Origin: Candidatus Cloacimonadota bacterium | GTDB lineage: Bacteria > Cloacimonadota > Cloacimonadia > Cloacimonadales > TCS61 | DNA: 53,265 bases | Reading direction: 5' to 3' | Assembly: GCA_018400535.1 (NCBI GenBank) | Contig: JAGYMQ010000118.1 | Coordinates: forward strand, 1 to 53,265 | Part shown: one piece after another, positions 33,246 through 42,709 of the stretch | How the letters are laid out: every line of letters starts with the position of its first letter | Position numbering within the stretch: the first letter of the stretch is position 1 | Program-made: the position numbers and the translations under genes | The notes under the pieces: generated by a model | What the model was told of the DNA's origin: nothing | Databases searched by the model: none | Seen by the model: the letters and a program-made list of their open reading frames with translations, nothing else

Positions 33246-34359
33246 CGATCATCTCCAAAATAATCTCGGAAACTTCTTTGGAAGCAGAACGCTTTTCCAG
33301 AATCTGATGGATTTTCTTTAATTCATATTTGATCGAACGATATTTCTCTTGCTTTTGCAAAAAAGACTTGATCATTTTTTCTAATTTTTTTGGATTCAGC
33401 TGATGCTGGATCAATTCTGGAATGATGCGTTTTTTCAAAATGATATTTGGCAATCCGATCATATCAATCTTGATGAATTTTTTTCCCAGAAGATATGAGA
33501 TCAAACCAGTTTTGTAGATAATAACAAAAGGAGTTCCCAGATATGCTGCTTCCAGCGTAGCAGTGCCAGAGGTGACTACCAGAAAATCGCTGTGCTTCAT
33601 CAAAGCGTGATTTTCTTTTTTTATGATAATGATCCTGGTATCCCGGATATATTTATCGAAATATTTTTTATCGACAGAAGTAGCGCAGGAAAAAATGATT
33701 TCATGATCTTCTTTGGAAAAATACTTAGTTGTATCGCTCAAAATCGGTAAAATCCTTTTCAATTCGATGTTTCTACTACCTGGGAAAAAACTGATCCATT
33801 GCTTTTTTGGATCAAGAGAATGATGAAGAGCAAATTTCTGTCGGGATATTTTAATCTCCAATTCTTCAGCGATCGGGTGACCAACATAAGTGGAATTGAT
33901 CTCTTCGCGATCCAGATATTCTTTTTCAAAAGGTAAAATACAGGCAATATGATCGGTGAATTTTTTTAATGCTTCCAGACGTTTAACCTTCCATGCCCAA
34001 AATTGTGGACAAATATAATATAGAACAGGAATCCCATTTTTTTTTGCCAGTTTTGCCACGCGCAAATTCAGTCCAGGATAATCAGTGAGAATGACCAGAT
34101 CGGGTGATTTGTGAATAAATATTTTTTCTATCTTTCTCATTACCTTCCAGAAAAAGTGAAGATGTTCGATCACTTCCGCAAAGCCCATCACGGCAAAACG
34201 TTCGAAAGGAAAGATCGGTTGCAATCCTTCGTTTTGCATCAAAGGACCGCCGATACCAAAGTGATGCAAATTTATCTTTTTTTGATTCAGTTCCTTCATC
34301 ACTCTGGCTGTATGAATATCACCAGAATTTTCACCAGCGATCCAAAATATTTTGTTCAT
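33238..34359 (-). CDS. lpxB: Lipid-A-disaccharide synthase
   Basis: A 373-residue LpxB. FWIAGENSGDIHTARV at the start, GIGGPLMQNEGL, AVMGFAEVIEHLHFFWKVM, YICPQFWAWKVKRL and the C-terminal SGTATLEAAYLGTPFVIIYKTG are diagnostic. It joins UDP-2,3-diacylglucosamine to lipid X, so this organism makes lipid A and has an outer membrane. The start overlaps the upstream unknown gene by four bases and the end overlaps the DUF374 gene by eight. Confidence 0.96.
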   Translation of the reverse strand: MNKIFWIAGENSGDIHTARVMKELNQKKINLHHFGIGGPLMQNEGLQPIFPFERFAVMGFAEVIEHLHFFWKVMRKIEKIFIHKSPDLVILTDYPGLNLRVAKLAKKNGIPVLYYICPQFWAWKVKRLEALKKFTDHIACILPFEKEYLDREEINSTYVGHPIAEELEIKISRQKFALHHSLDPKKQWISFFPGSRNIELKRILPILSDTTKYFSKEDHEIIFSCATSVDKKYFDKYIRDTRIIIIKKENHALMKHSDFLVVTSGTATLEAAYLGTPFVIIYKTGLISYLLGKKFIKIDMIGLPNIILKKRIIPELIQHQLNPKKLEKMIKSFLQKQEKYRSIKYELKKIHQILEKRSASKEVSEIILEMIDV

Positions 34360-35054
34360 TCCAGGATGTTGTCTTGAAAGATTTTTTCCAAATCTTTGAA
34401 TTTTCTCGTATCAAGACTGAAATTCACATAATTAGCAAAATTATCCAAAATGATGATCGCATTAACGTTTGCGTCCATTCCTTCGACCTGAGCTATTCGA
34501 TCATAAAATGCCTGATTGAGCTTGTGAATTTCATGATAGTTATCGACCAGTTTCTTCAATTCCCAATCTGCTTCCAACCCTTTGATATAGCGGAAATATT
34601 GTTTAACTAAATACATTGAAACGGTGCGGTAAAGCGTTTCCTCATTGCTGGCAAAGGGAAGATGGAATTTCACCATTGGCTTCAGTGTTTTCAAGATCGG
34701 GCAGCCCGAAGTCGCCATAATAATTCCGATCATTGAGCTCACGCCTTGCTGAAGTGAAGTCAATTTCGAATAATTTCTTTGCTCAGTCTCGATCATAATA
34801 TCGGCATTTTCAAAAGAAGAAGAATCACTGAAAAAATCGATGATCTCAACCAAATTCACTGCGACAGGACAATATTTGAAATCCTTGTTCAAAGTGCAGT
34901 TGGGACATTGATAAAAATTCAATCTCGTCCAATCTGGCGGATTAGCGGGAACTGGATTGATCAGATTCAAGGTTTTCTTATCCAATTCAATAACAAATCT
35001 TTTTGATTTTTCATCGCCAACGCGGAAATGATAGACAAACTGTAATTTCTCCAT
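34356..35054 (-). CDS. Uncharacterised protein with CPNC motif
   Basis: A 232-residue soluble protein that I cannot assign to a named function. It has an N-terminal beta-rich half with four cysteines (YQCPNCTLNKDFKYCPV, about 48-64, and SGCP, about 115-118) and a helical C-terminal half. The CPNC...C arrangement suggests a metal or redox site. No signal peptide or membrane segment is present. It sits between a DUF401 permease and lpxB, overlapping lpxB by four bases. Confidence 0.7.
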   Translation of the reverse strand: MEKLQFVYHFRVGDEKSKRFVIELDKKTLNLINPVPANPPDWTRLNFYQCPNCTLNKDFKYCPVAVNLVEIIDFFSDSSSFENADIMIETEQRNYSKLTSLQQGVSSMIGIIMATSGCPILKTLKPMVKFHLPFASNEETLYRTVSMYLVKQYFRYIKGLEADWELKKLVDNYHEIHKLNQAFYDRIAQVEGMDANVNAIIILDNFANYVNFSLDTRKFKDLEKIFQDNILE

Positions 35055-35064
35055 GCTTTTTCTC

Positions 35065-36243
35065 CTAGATTAATAGTATTGAAATAAAATAAACAAATAA
35101 TAAGCCGATTAAACTGGGCAAGACAAATTTTCCAACAAATTTTTTGTAATCTGTTTGAAAATATTCGATGGAAACAGAAACACAGGGATGAACTGGTGAG
35201 ATCATATATCCAATAAAAACAGAGACATACATCACTGAAAAGGTGAGAGCAGTTAATTCAGCAGCACCGAATTTTGCGATAAAGATCGGGATCAGGATTG
35301 AAACAGGTAATTGAATTCGCCCTGTCAAAATTCCCAGAATAACCGCAATGAAAATGATGAGAAAATTTTTTGAGAATACGATCTTTGCTATCGCCGTAGA
35401 AACATTTGAGGTTTCAAAAATATGGAGAAAGAAAAAAACTGCGATGATGATCAGGAAGAAATTCCAGGGTTTCATTTTCTGGAAGATGTAGCGATAATTT
35501 TCAAGTTTCAAATTTCCAACGAATTTGGTGATTAACAAAGTGCAACTTACTGCGATCAAAAGAGATATTTCATCCATTAGCTGGAAGTGCGTCAATATGA
35601 TATGAATGATCGGAGCTGAAAAAATGATCAAAAGTGGAATGAGCAACTTTTTGAGATCCAACCTTTTAGTTCTTGGCATATCTCCTTCAACTTGGCGGAG
35701 CAGAAAAAAATATCCTAGAAAGAACAGAACAGCAAATGCAGGCAAGACTCGTAAAATGATTTGATAGATATTGATATCTGCCATTTTTGAACAGGCGAGC
35801 AAAGCTCCGAGCGGATAGATCATGATGAGAATGTGACGAAACCAGACGTTGATCGCAGCATAATCTACTTTGGGAATATCCTTTCCCGCTTTGTTCAACA
35901 TTGGAGCAGAGAGCAGCGCTCCACCTGGAATCGGTAATAAGCCCATCAAAGCTGGCGACAATCCCAAAAATATTTTTCTTTTTATCTGGAGATTATTCAC
36001 CAGATCATCCATCAAACCTGAAACCTGCAAACTACCTCCGATGATTGGAATAAAGCCAACTGCGAGAGCCAAAAGCAGAATTGGAATATCGGTGAGAGTG
36101 GAAATTGTCACCTCTATAATTTGTTGAAATTCCATGTTTAAAATTCCTATGATCAAAGCTCCGACAAACATTCCAAGCCATAGATTCTTACGAGCAATGA
36201 TCATCAAAGCAGAAAAAGCGAGAATAAAGCTGAACCAGACCAT
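35065..36243 (-). CDS. DUF401-family integral membrane protein (permease-like)
   Basis: A 392-residue polytopic protein with about 10-11 hydrophobic segments. The motif GLLPIPGGALLSAPMLN (about 99-115) and the C-terminal GYMISPVHPCVSVSIEYF are typical of the DUF401 family, related in layout to gluconate/C4-dicarboxylate permeases. Substrate is unknown. Its ATG lies one base after the stop of yjbQ. Confidence 0.85.
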   Translation of the reverse strand: MVWFSFILAFSALMIIARKNLWLGMFVGALIIGILNMEFQQIIEVTISTLTDIPILLLALAVGFIPIIGGSLQVSGLMDDLVNNLQIKRKIFLGLSPALMGLLPIPGGALLSAPMLNKAGKDIPKVDYAAINVWFRHILIMIYPLGALLACSKMADINIYQIILRVLPAFAVLFFLGYFFLLRQVEGDMPRTKRLDLKKLLIPLLIIFSAPIIHIILTHFQLMDEISLLIAVSCTLLITKFVGNLKLENYRYIFQKMKPWNFFLIIIAVFFFLHIFETSNVSTAIAKIVFSKNFLIIFIAVILGILTGRIQLPVSILIPIFIAKFGAAELTALTFSVMYVSVFIGYMISPVHPCVSVSIEYFQTDYKKFVGKFVLPSLIGLLFVYFISILLI

Positions 36244-36244
36244 A

Positions 36245-36637
36245 TCAATTTAGACGCAGAATTGCTTTTCTAGTGCGAGGTCCATCAAATTCACAAAAGA
36301 AAATTCCCTGCCAGGTTCCCAAAAGCAGTTCTCCATTTTCGATCAGAACTTCCTGAGAGCATCCGATCAAAGAGCTTTTCACGTGGGCGTCTGCGTTTCC
36401 TTCCAAATGTGTGAACTCTTTTAATTTCGGTGAAATTTGATTCAGGGCAAAAGTTATATCGCGCGGAACGCTAGGATCAGCATTTTCGTTGATCGTTACT
36501 GCAGCAGTCGTGTGAGGAACAAATATCGTCAATCTGCCATCTTTCACAGAAGATCTGATAAATTCTTTGATCTGCGGAGTGATATTGACCATTTCTTCTC
36601 TTCGCTTTGTCTCAATTAAGATCGTTTTTTGGATCAT
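36245..36637 (-). CDS. yjbQ: YjbQ / UPF0047 family protein
   Basis: A 130-residue protein of the YjbQ/UPF0047 family, for which weak thiamine-phosphate-synthase activity has been described in E. coli. Conserved residues are visible in FVPHTTAAVTINENADPSV, HLEGNADAHVKSSLIG and LGTWQGIFFCEFDGPRTRK. The start is ATG 36637, four bases after AAAGGAG; the earlier in-frame ATG at 36652 has no ribosome site. It is the first gene of the nine-gene run and diverges from the PspC-domain gene. Confidence 0.9.
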   Translation of the reverse strand: MIQKTILIETKRREEMVNITPQIKEFIRSSVKDGRLTIFVPHTTAAVTINENADPSVPRDITFALNQISPKLKEFTHLEGNADAHVKSSLIGCSQEVLIENGELLLGTWQGIFFCEFDGPRTRKAILRLN

Positions 36638-36774
36638 TTTATCTCCTTTCAAAACTTTTGAATTTCTAAAATCATTTCTTTTGTTCTGATGTCAATTTTT
36701 ATTGAATTATTTCCTTGACTGATTTGTTTCAAATTTTCTTCTCATTAATAAAATTCATATTAATTGGAGGCTTT

Positions 36775-37185
36775 ATGAAACGCTTGCATATCTCGGATGA
36801 CGATAAGGTGATCGCTGGTGTTTGTGGCGGCTTATCAGAATCGATCGGTCTGGATGCAAACATTATCAGATTGATCTTTGTTATATCTATTTTTTTTGGA
36901 CTGGCTGGTTTATGGATATATCTTGCGCTGATGTTCATTTTGCCAAAAAACAATCTGCAAAAAGAGATCATCGTCGATGCTGAAGAAAAAATGGAAAAGA
37001 AACCTTTCAAGATCTCTCGTCCCTGGAAAGATCGCATGATCGCTGGCGTGTGCAGCGCTATCGCACGCTATTTGAAGATCGATGTCAGCATTGTTCGGAT
37101 CACTTTTGTCGTGATGTCTTTCGTGAGTGGAGTTGGATTGATTCTTTATTTGATCTTCTGGATAATATTTCCAAATGAGGAATAA
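36775..37185 (+). CDS. Protein with two PspC domains
   Basis: A 136-residue membrane protein with two tandem PspC domains. The first (about 1-60) has KVIAGVCGGLSESIGLDANIIRLIF and a hydrophobic segment. The second (about 78-136) has DRMIAGVCSAIARYLKIDVSIVRI and a second segment ending FWIIFPNEE. PspC domains sense membrane stress in the phage-shock response; here there is no PspA or PspB beside it. GGAGG precedes ATG 36775 by four bases. Confidence 0.9.
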   Translation: MKRLHISDDDKVIAGVCGGLSESIGLDANIIRLIFVISIFFGLAGLWIYLALMFILPKNNLQKEIIVDAEEKMEKKPFKISRPWKDRMIAGVCSAIARYLKIDVSIVRITFVVMSFVSGVGLILYLIFWIIFPNEE

Positions 37186-37223
37186 ATTATGCACCAATAA
37201 AATAATAAAATTATGGAGGTTTT

Positions 37224-37403
37224 ATGCCGATCGTAACTTTAGAAAACGCTGGAGAACTTAATTCTGAACAGAAGAAAGAACTCATCAAAGAATTAACTGA
37301 AGTCGTTGTTAAGGTAACTGGGAAATCTGCTTCCGCCGTCTATGTACACCTTGATGAAGTTCCCAGAGAAAATTTTGGAGTGGGAGGGGAAAGTCTCGGT
37401 TAA
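37224..37403 (+). CDS. 4-oxalocrotonate tautomerase-family small protein
   Basis: A 59-residue ORF: ATG 37224, stop TAA 37401-37403, with GGAGG seven bases upstream. The translation begins MPIVTLENAGELNSEQK and ends ENFGVGGESLG. After Met removal it exposes the catalytic N-terminal proline of the 4-OT/MIF superfamily; KKELIKELTEVV and the VYVHLDEVPRENFGVGG end are the usual family signature and length. It is likely a keto-enol tautomerase of unknown substrate. It lies 38 bases downstream of the PspC gene. Confidence 0.88.
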   Translation: MPIVTLENAGELNSEQKKELIKELTEVVVKVTGKSASAVYVHLDEVPRENFGVGGESLG

Positions 37404-37455
37404 TTAGACAAAGACTTTCTCTTTCCGATTGCGTTAACACAAATTGGAGATTATT

Positions 37456-40434
37456 ATGAAATTCCAGAGATTTTTTTTTATTGCATTTTTTACTATTTTA
37501 TCCTGCTTTCTTTTTGCTTCTTTCAACACACCCGTGCAACTCAATCAAAATGAGCCAGTTTTCTATCACAATGACAAAGCCTGTAAGATCATTGGAAACG
37601 AGACCTACATAGTTTTCGTGGAAGATTCAACAAATTGCGATCTCATTTTTGCTTATTCGGATAATTTCAATGATTTCACGAACTTTGTCATCACCGAAGA
37701 TGTGTTCATTGATCAAAACACGAAGCCAACGCTGGAGATTATGCCGGATGGAAAGATAATCGTTTTCTACCTGAAAATCCAAAATGATGTGAAAACTCTA
37801 TTTCAAGCAGTTTCAGAAAATAATGGACAAAGTTTTTCAACTGAGGAGATCGCAACCGATATTTCTGCATTTTCCAGCTATGTTACCCAAGATGAGCTTT
37901 ATCTGTGCTATGAACAAGTGGGAAAAACTCCGATGAATTTTTTCCAATATTTTACCGAGAAGGAAGAAACTGAAAATGCTGCAAATGGACCTCAATCTGC
38001 TAGAACAAGATTCTGGGGAAATGATGTTCTTTTTGGTCCTGTTCATTCCAATGATGATATTTGGATTCAACAAGCTGGAGGTGGCAACAACAACAGATGG
38101 CCAATTTTTTATGAGAAAGTGACTACCAGTGGAATTTTTATGAACGCCAACACTAATTCACCTTTGATCGGAAGTGGTGCTCCGATCGATGATATTTTCC
38201 GCGGTGGCTATGCACAAGAAATCGTGGTGTCTGAATTACCAGCAACCGCCGACGAGCTGCAACAAATGGGAATATCACTCGGTGATCCAAATACCGATAT
38301 TGTCTATGTGAAGCTCAATGGCAGCAGTTTTGTTTCTATGTATGGTGAGATCGTTGCCGTCGATACAGTTGAATTCGATGTTTACAGCTGGTTTCCCCAT
38401 GATGATCAAACAGCAAACTCCATTGTGAATTCCGGTGGAAACTGGTTCGAAGATTCTGATGTTGTCTGGACAAATGAGATAGTTATTTATGATACGCTCT
38501 GGACAGATGGAGTCAGCGGTTCGATAGATGATATAGCCTATTGGACAGAAGCTGAACTTTGGATCGAGGGAATTGTTGCTGGTAAAATTACTTTTGGCTC
38601 AGCAAAGAATGTCTTTATCGTGGGAGATATAACTTACGCAAACACAAATCCAGGAGATTGTCCTGACGGATTTTCAGGTATTGATCCATATACTGGACAA
38701 CTCCAATACGAAGGAACTGTAAACACATCAGATTTTTTTGGACTCGTTTCGGAGCAAAAGATTAAAATAAAATATAAACACCGAGATCCTTTCAATGATA
38801 ATATGCTGCGAGATGACAACTGTTCTGATATTATGCTGTATGGAACTTTCGCTGCTCTGGCCGAAGGAGATAGCGCTGTTTACGGTGATCTTGCCTGCCA
38901 TTATGATGGAATTTTTACCTTTGAATATCAACATCCCCACGGTTCGACGCCGAACTTCACAGCACTGAGCCCTTACACTTTAGAAGATACACTCTACACT
39001 TTCATCGATCTGCACAAATATATTTACCCTGAAGATCAAAATGTGTCGCCAGAATTAGCAGGATTTTTACTTCATGGCGGAAATCCACTCGGAGGATTTC
39101 TAACCTGCGGTTTCCCCTACGAAGATCCTGATTATATAAACTCCTATCCTAATACAAATTCACCGAATTATCACTATCCCTATGGCACAGATTATCCCTG
39201 GTATAATCCGGTTTGGCCGGAATCTCAGAATGATATTGTTTTCGAGCGGGGAACGGTTCATCTTTTTGGTGGGATCACTCAACGCAGACGCGGCTTCATG
39301 CATCGTTCGGGTAGCGATCCCTACAATCACCCACCCGGCGAAGAAGGAATCTGGGATCTGGATAATTTTCATTTCGATGGGATTCATCCTTCCACAGGCT
39401 ATTACAAAGAATATTATTATGATAGACGTCTAACAGCTAATCAACCTCCACATTTTCCGACTCATAATACGATAGAAAGTTTTCCTGCTTTGAAGATCTG
39501 TAAATCGGATGATGGAGTAAATTTTTCGGAAATATTCAATAGAACCGAAGGATATGATAACTTTATCCAGGATAAACTGTTAGCTACTGCCAAAAATGAA
39601 ATTCTTGCAACACTTTACAAAGCGAGATATACCTTTGATCTGGTCTATTCGCTGGATTCCGGAGATACTTTTATCATCCATGAACTCGATGTGGATGGTT
39701 TACCGATCGACCTGGAGATATTTGAAGATGAAATATTGATCTTAACCGAAGCTGATCAAGAACATAAGCTTTATTCTTTTTATCCGATCTATCAAGAATT
39801 AACTCTGGAAAATAATTTTACAACTAATTTGGATATCACTGATCTGGTGGTTACCAATAATAATAGAAAGATCTTTGCCAATGCAATTTATAATACTCCC
39901 GATCCGATAAATATCAATTTTCATTACACCGATAACAATAATAATTTCACGCAAAATTATATCTGGAATACGCCATTTGATTTGAATTTTATGGAAAATT
40001 CTGTTTTAGATGTGAACGTCGATCAAGATGATTCGGTTTATGTTTCTTTTCTGAATACTATCGCTGAGAATGTCAGTTACGGTGATCTATTCTTCAGCAA
40101 GGGCTCTCTTCCTGATTTGACCTTTGTATCTGATGAACAGCTCTTATTCGTTCAGCCAAACTTGATGATCTATCCAAATCCGTTCAATCCTGAAACTACG
40201 ATAAAATGCAATTTAACTGCAGAACACATAGAAAGCGCAGAGATCGTTATTTACAACTTGAAAGGACAGAAGATAAGAGAATTAGAAATCAGGAATGAGA
40301 AATCAGGAATTGCTTCAGTGATTTGGGATGGCACAGATCGAAATAGCAAAAAAGTTTCATCAGGAGTATATTTTTTCCAGTTGCGAGTGAATGATAAACC
40401 GCTGGCAAAACGCAAAGCGATTTTGCTGAAATGA
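37456..40434 (+). CDS. Large secreted protein with C-terminal T9SS/FlgD-like sorting domain
   Basis: A 992-residue exported protein with signal peptide MKFQRFFFIAFFTILSCFLF. The central region has no domain I can name; it includes a Trp/Asn/Gly-rich part (about 175-290), repeated VYGDLACHY/GDSAV-like strands and prolines. The last 90 residues form a FlgD-like/type A sorting module: LMIYPNPFNPETTIKCNL, EIVIYNLKGQKIRELEI, VIWDGTDRNSKKVSSGVYFFQL and a basic end. This module directs secretion or surface anchoring in FCB bacteria. The start is ATG 37456 with GGAG upstream; TTG 37444 is an in-frame alternative without support. Confidence 0.8.
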   Translation: MKFQRFFFIAFFTILSCFLFASFNTPVQLNQNEPVFYHNDKACKIIGNETYIVFVEDSTNCDLIFAYSDNFNDFTNFVITEDVFIDQNTKPTLEIMPDGKIIVFYLKIQNDVKTLFQAVSENNGQSFSTEEIATDISAFSSYVTQDELYLCYEQVGKTPMNFFQYFTEKEETENAANGPQSARTRFWGNDVLFGPVHSNDDIWIQQAGGGNNNRWPIFYEKVTTSGIFMNANTNSPLIGSGAPIDDIFRGGYAQEIVVSELPATADELQQMGISLGDPNTDIVYVKLNGSSFVSMYGEIVAVDTVEFDVYSWFPHDDQTANSIVNSGGNWFEDSDVVWTNEIVIYDTLWTDGVSGSIDDIAYWTEAELWIEGIVAGKITFGSAKNVFIVGDITYANTNPGDCPDGFSGIDPYTGQLQYEGTVNTSDFFGLVSEQKIKIKYKHRDPFNDNMLRDDNCSDIMLYGTFAALAEGDSAVYGDLACHYDGIFTFEYQHPHGSTPNFTALSPYTLEDTLYTFIDLHKYIYPEDQNVSPELAGFLLHGGNPLGGFLTCGFPYEDPDYINSYPNTNSPNYHYPYGTDYPWYNPVWPESQNDIVFERGTVHLFGGITQRRRGFMHRSGSDPYNHPPGEEGIWDLDNFHFDGIHPSTGYYKEYYYDRRLTANQPPHFPTHNTIESFPALKICKSDDGVNFSEIFNRTEGYDNFIQDKLLATAKNEILATLYKARYTFDLVYSLDSGDTFIIHELDVDGLPIDLEIFEDEILILTEADQEHKLYSFYPIYQELTLENNFTTNLDITDLVVTNNNRKIFANAIYNTPDPININFHYTDNNNNFTQNYIWNTPFDLNFMENSVLDVNVDQDDSVYVSFLNTIAENVSYGDLFFSKGSLPDLTFVSDEQLLFVQPNLMIYPNPFNPETTIKCNLTAEHIESAEIVIYNLKGQKIRELEIRNEKSGIASVIWDGTDRNSKKVSSGVYFFQLRVNDKPLAKRKAILLK

Positions 40435-40712
40435 TCAAACTATCGGATCTTGCTCCGGAAACTAAAGCATTTACCTGAGAAAAAAAAATTCATCGTAAAA
40501 GAAAATATCAACCAAGAAATAAAGCGAATTCAACGAATTGCAAGGAATGAATATACAAAACATTTCTCACTTCAACCACTTCAACTTATTTCCTTCTTCC
40601 TAGCCCCTAACCCCTAAAACCTATATTTTCTTCTTTCAATTATTGCGTTAATGCACTTAATAATTGACAAAAAAAAGCGACAAATTTCTTTACCAAAAGT
40701 TGTGGAGATTTT
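40435..40712. other. Intergenic region with C-rich low-complexity stretch
   Basis: No gene is seen. A C-rich stretch (40590-40625, CCTAGCCCCTAACCCC) reads TAGGGGTTAGGGG on the other strand. TTGACA at 40664-40669 is a possible -35 for the following genes, but the -10 (TTTACC, 19-base spacer) is poor. Confidence 0.4.
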
Positions 40713-40919
40713 ATGAAATGCGAAAATCAAGATAAAAATTTAAGAAATTGTAATTGTTCATATCCTTGTAATCAAAAGGGGATATGCTGTGAATGTGTCC
40801 GTTCTCATCGCTTGGTGGGTGAATTGCCAGCTTGTTTTTTCCCAGATAATGAGGAAAAAACTTATGATCGTTCTTATGCCCATTTTGTGAAATTATATCA
40901 CGAAGGTAAAATAAATTAG
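40713..40919 (+). CDS. Small Cys-rich protein (DUF6485-like)
   Basis: A 68-residue protein with seven cysteines clustered between residues 3 and 42 ([16 protein letters not shown] then [13 protein letters not shown]). The spacing suggests a zinc or Fe-S site. The pattern matches a small conserved family often labelled DUF6485; function is unknown. GTGGAG precedes the ATG. It lies nine bases before a membrane-protein gene. Confidence 0.75.
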   Translation: MKCENQDKNLRNCNCSYPCNQKGICCECVRSHRLVGELPACFFPDNEEKTYDRSYAHFVKLYHEGKIN

Positions 40920-40928
40920 GAAATATTT

Positions 40929-41507
40929 ATGATAATTTTACGAGCTTTCGCCTTCATTTTTTTTAATGTTCTGGCTGGATATATTTTCGTCTTTTTGCTA
41001 AAAGCTTTTCTCTTCATTCCTAAAAAAGAGATATATTTATTTAGAAGGAAATTGCCTTTTACTCCAGCATTTATCTATCGCAAAAAAAAATGGCTTCTGA
41101 GAAAATTGAACCTTTTTCTGGATCAATATCTTGCTGACACAAAAGATTTTAGCGATAGATCTCGCATTACAAAATGGGAATCGAAGATCTATGAAAACAT
41201 TTTGGAAAAAATGATTTCCAACGATAAATTATCTTGGTTACCGAATAAGATCTCACAAAAAATTTATTCTCTTTTCGCCACTTTGGGATATGAGATCGTA
41301 AAACAATTTTTTCGTAACTTCGTGCCCTATCTGATCGAACATTACAATCTGGAAAGTATCATTGACCTGATAGATCAGAAATTGGATATTGAAGTAATAA
41401 TTTCCTATTTTAATCAATACATTTATAAATATCTTATGATCTTCACTTTGGGTTTTTGTTTTATGGTTGGATTGGGCAATATGTTGATCTTCTTGATCGT
41501 GAAATAA
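40929..41507 (+). CDS. Membrane protein, DUF445-like short form
   Basis: A 192-residue protein with one hydrophobic segment at each end (about 5-30 and 168-190) and an amphipathic helical middle rich in Lys, Phe and Tyr. This N- and C-anchored plan resembles short DUF445-type proteins, but the similarity is weak and I would not assert function. It is the first of a run leading into the HtrA protease and efflux adaptor. Confidence 0.6.
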   Translation: MIILRAFAFIFFNVLAGYIFVFLLKAFLFIPKKEIYLFRRKLPFTPAFIYRKKKWLLRKLNLFLDQYLADTKDFSDRSRITKWESKIYENILEKMISNDKLSWLPNKISQKIYSLFATLGYEIVKQFFRNFVPYLIEHYNLESIIDLIDQKLDIEVIISYFNQYIYKYLMIFTLGFCFMVGLGNMLIFLIVK

Positions 41508-41525
41508 ATTATTAAAAGAGGAAAT

Positions 41526-42701
41526 ATGAGACTGAAAGATTTGATCTGGGTTCTGGCTATTATTTTGATCGCTTTTTTAGTTTTTGATAAAATTCAGGAA
41601 AAAAAAGAAATTGAACAAGTTCAAGAGCAATTAACATTTCAAAAAGCTTCACCAGAAATTCCCGAAACACAGAAGAAAGAAGCAGATTTATCCAAACAAA
41701 AAAATACAGAAACTCTTTTTTCACGCCGTAATGCGATCACTAATGCTGTGGAAAAAGTTGAACCTTCTGTCGTCAGCATCAATGTCATCAAAACCAAAAT
41801 CGTGCGCAGAAGATTGAGTCTGTTTTTCAATTTTTACGATGAAATTCCCTATAATGTGAAAGGGATCGGATCAGGCGTGATCTTCAATGAAAATGGTTAT
41901 ATTATTACTAATGCCCACGTCGTGGAAGGAGCAACGGAGATAAAAATTATTTTGACAGATAATCGTCAATTTGACGGAGAAATTATTGGTTTAGACGAAG
42001 TGCACGACATCGCGATTTTAAAGATTGAAGGTGAGAATATTCCTCATGCGAGATTAGGTACTTCTGATGATCTTATTATCGGTGAGTGGTCGATCGCTCT
42101 GGGCAATCCTTATGCATTCTTGATCAAAGATAGTAAACCAAGCGTTTCAGTTGGCGTGATCTCTGCTGTCAATCGCGATTTTGCCGAAAATCAGGATGGA
42201 AAGATCTATCGGCGGATGATCCAAACTGATGCAGCGATCAATCAGGGAAATAGTGGTGGACCGCTGGTGAATATCAATGGTGAAGTGATCGGTATCAATT
42301 CCTTTATTTTTTCAGAAAGTGGAGGAAATATTGGCATTGGTTTTGCCATTCCGATCAATCGCGTAAAAGAAGTAGCGCAAGAATTGATCGAATATGGAAA
42401 GATCAGAGAGATCTGGTTCGGCTTCAAGGTGCAAGATTTGAATCCGATGCTGGCTTCCTATCTTGGTTTGAAAGATCTGGATGGCGTGCTGGTGAATAAA
42501 GTGCAAGAAAATGGACCTGCTGCCAAAGCTGGTTTGAAAAAATTGGACATTATCACCAAGATCAATGGACTTCGGATAAAAGATACTGCTGATGCCGAAC
42601 TCGCTGTTTCCGATATTTCGGTGGGAGATCACCTGTTGATCGAAGTTTTGCGCGAGAACAAAAAAATTCAAATTGAAATTCTGGCCAAAGAATATAAGTA
42701 G
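41526..42701 (+). CDS. HtrA/DegP-type periplasmic serine protease with one PDZ domain
   Basis: A 391-residue envelope protease. An N-terminal signal anchor (IWVLAIILIAFLVF) is followed by a charged linker and the trypsin-like domain. The triad is complete: His131 (TNAHVVEG), Asp161 (HDIAILK) and Ser243 (GNSGGPL). One PDZ domain (about 295-385) contains GVLVNKVQENGPAAKAGLKK. The single PDZ and uncleaved anchor make it DegS-like in layout. It degrades or processes misfolded envelope proteins, or starts a stress cascade. It ends eight bases before the HlyD-type gene. Confidence 0.93.
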   Translation: MRLKDLIWVLAIILIAFLVFDKIQEKKEIEQVQEQLTFQKASPEIPETQKKEADLSKQKNTETLFSRRNAITNAVEKVEPSVVSINVIKTKIVRRRLSLFFNFYDEIPYNVKGIGSGVIFNENGYIITNAHVVEGATEIKIILTDNRQFDGEIIGLDEVHDIAILKIEGENIPHARLGTSDDLIIGEWSIALGNPYAFLIKDSKPSVSVGVISAVNRDFAENQDGKIYRRMIQTDAAINQGNSGGPLVNINGEVIGINSFIFSESGGNIGIGFAIPINRVKEVAQELIEYGKIREIWFGFKVQDLNPMLASYLGLKDLDGVLVNKVQENGPAAKAGLKKLDIITKINGLRIKDTADAELAVSDISVGDHLLIEVLRENKKIQIEILAKEYK

Positions 42702-42709
42702 GAGAATGA

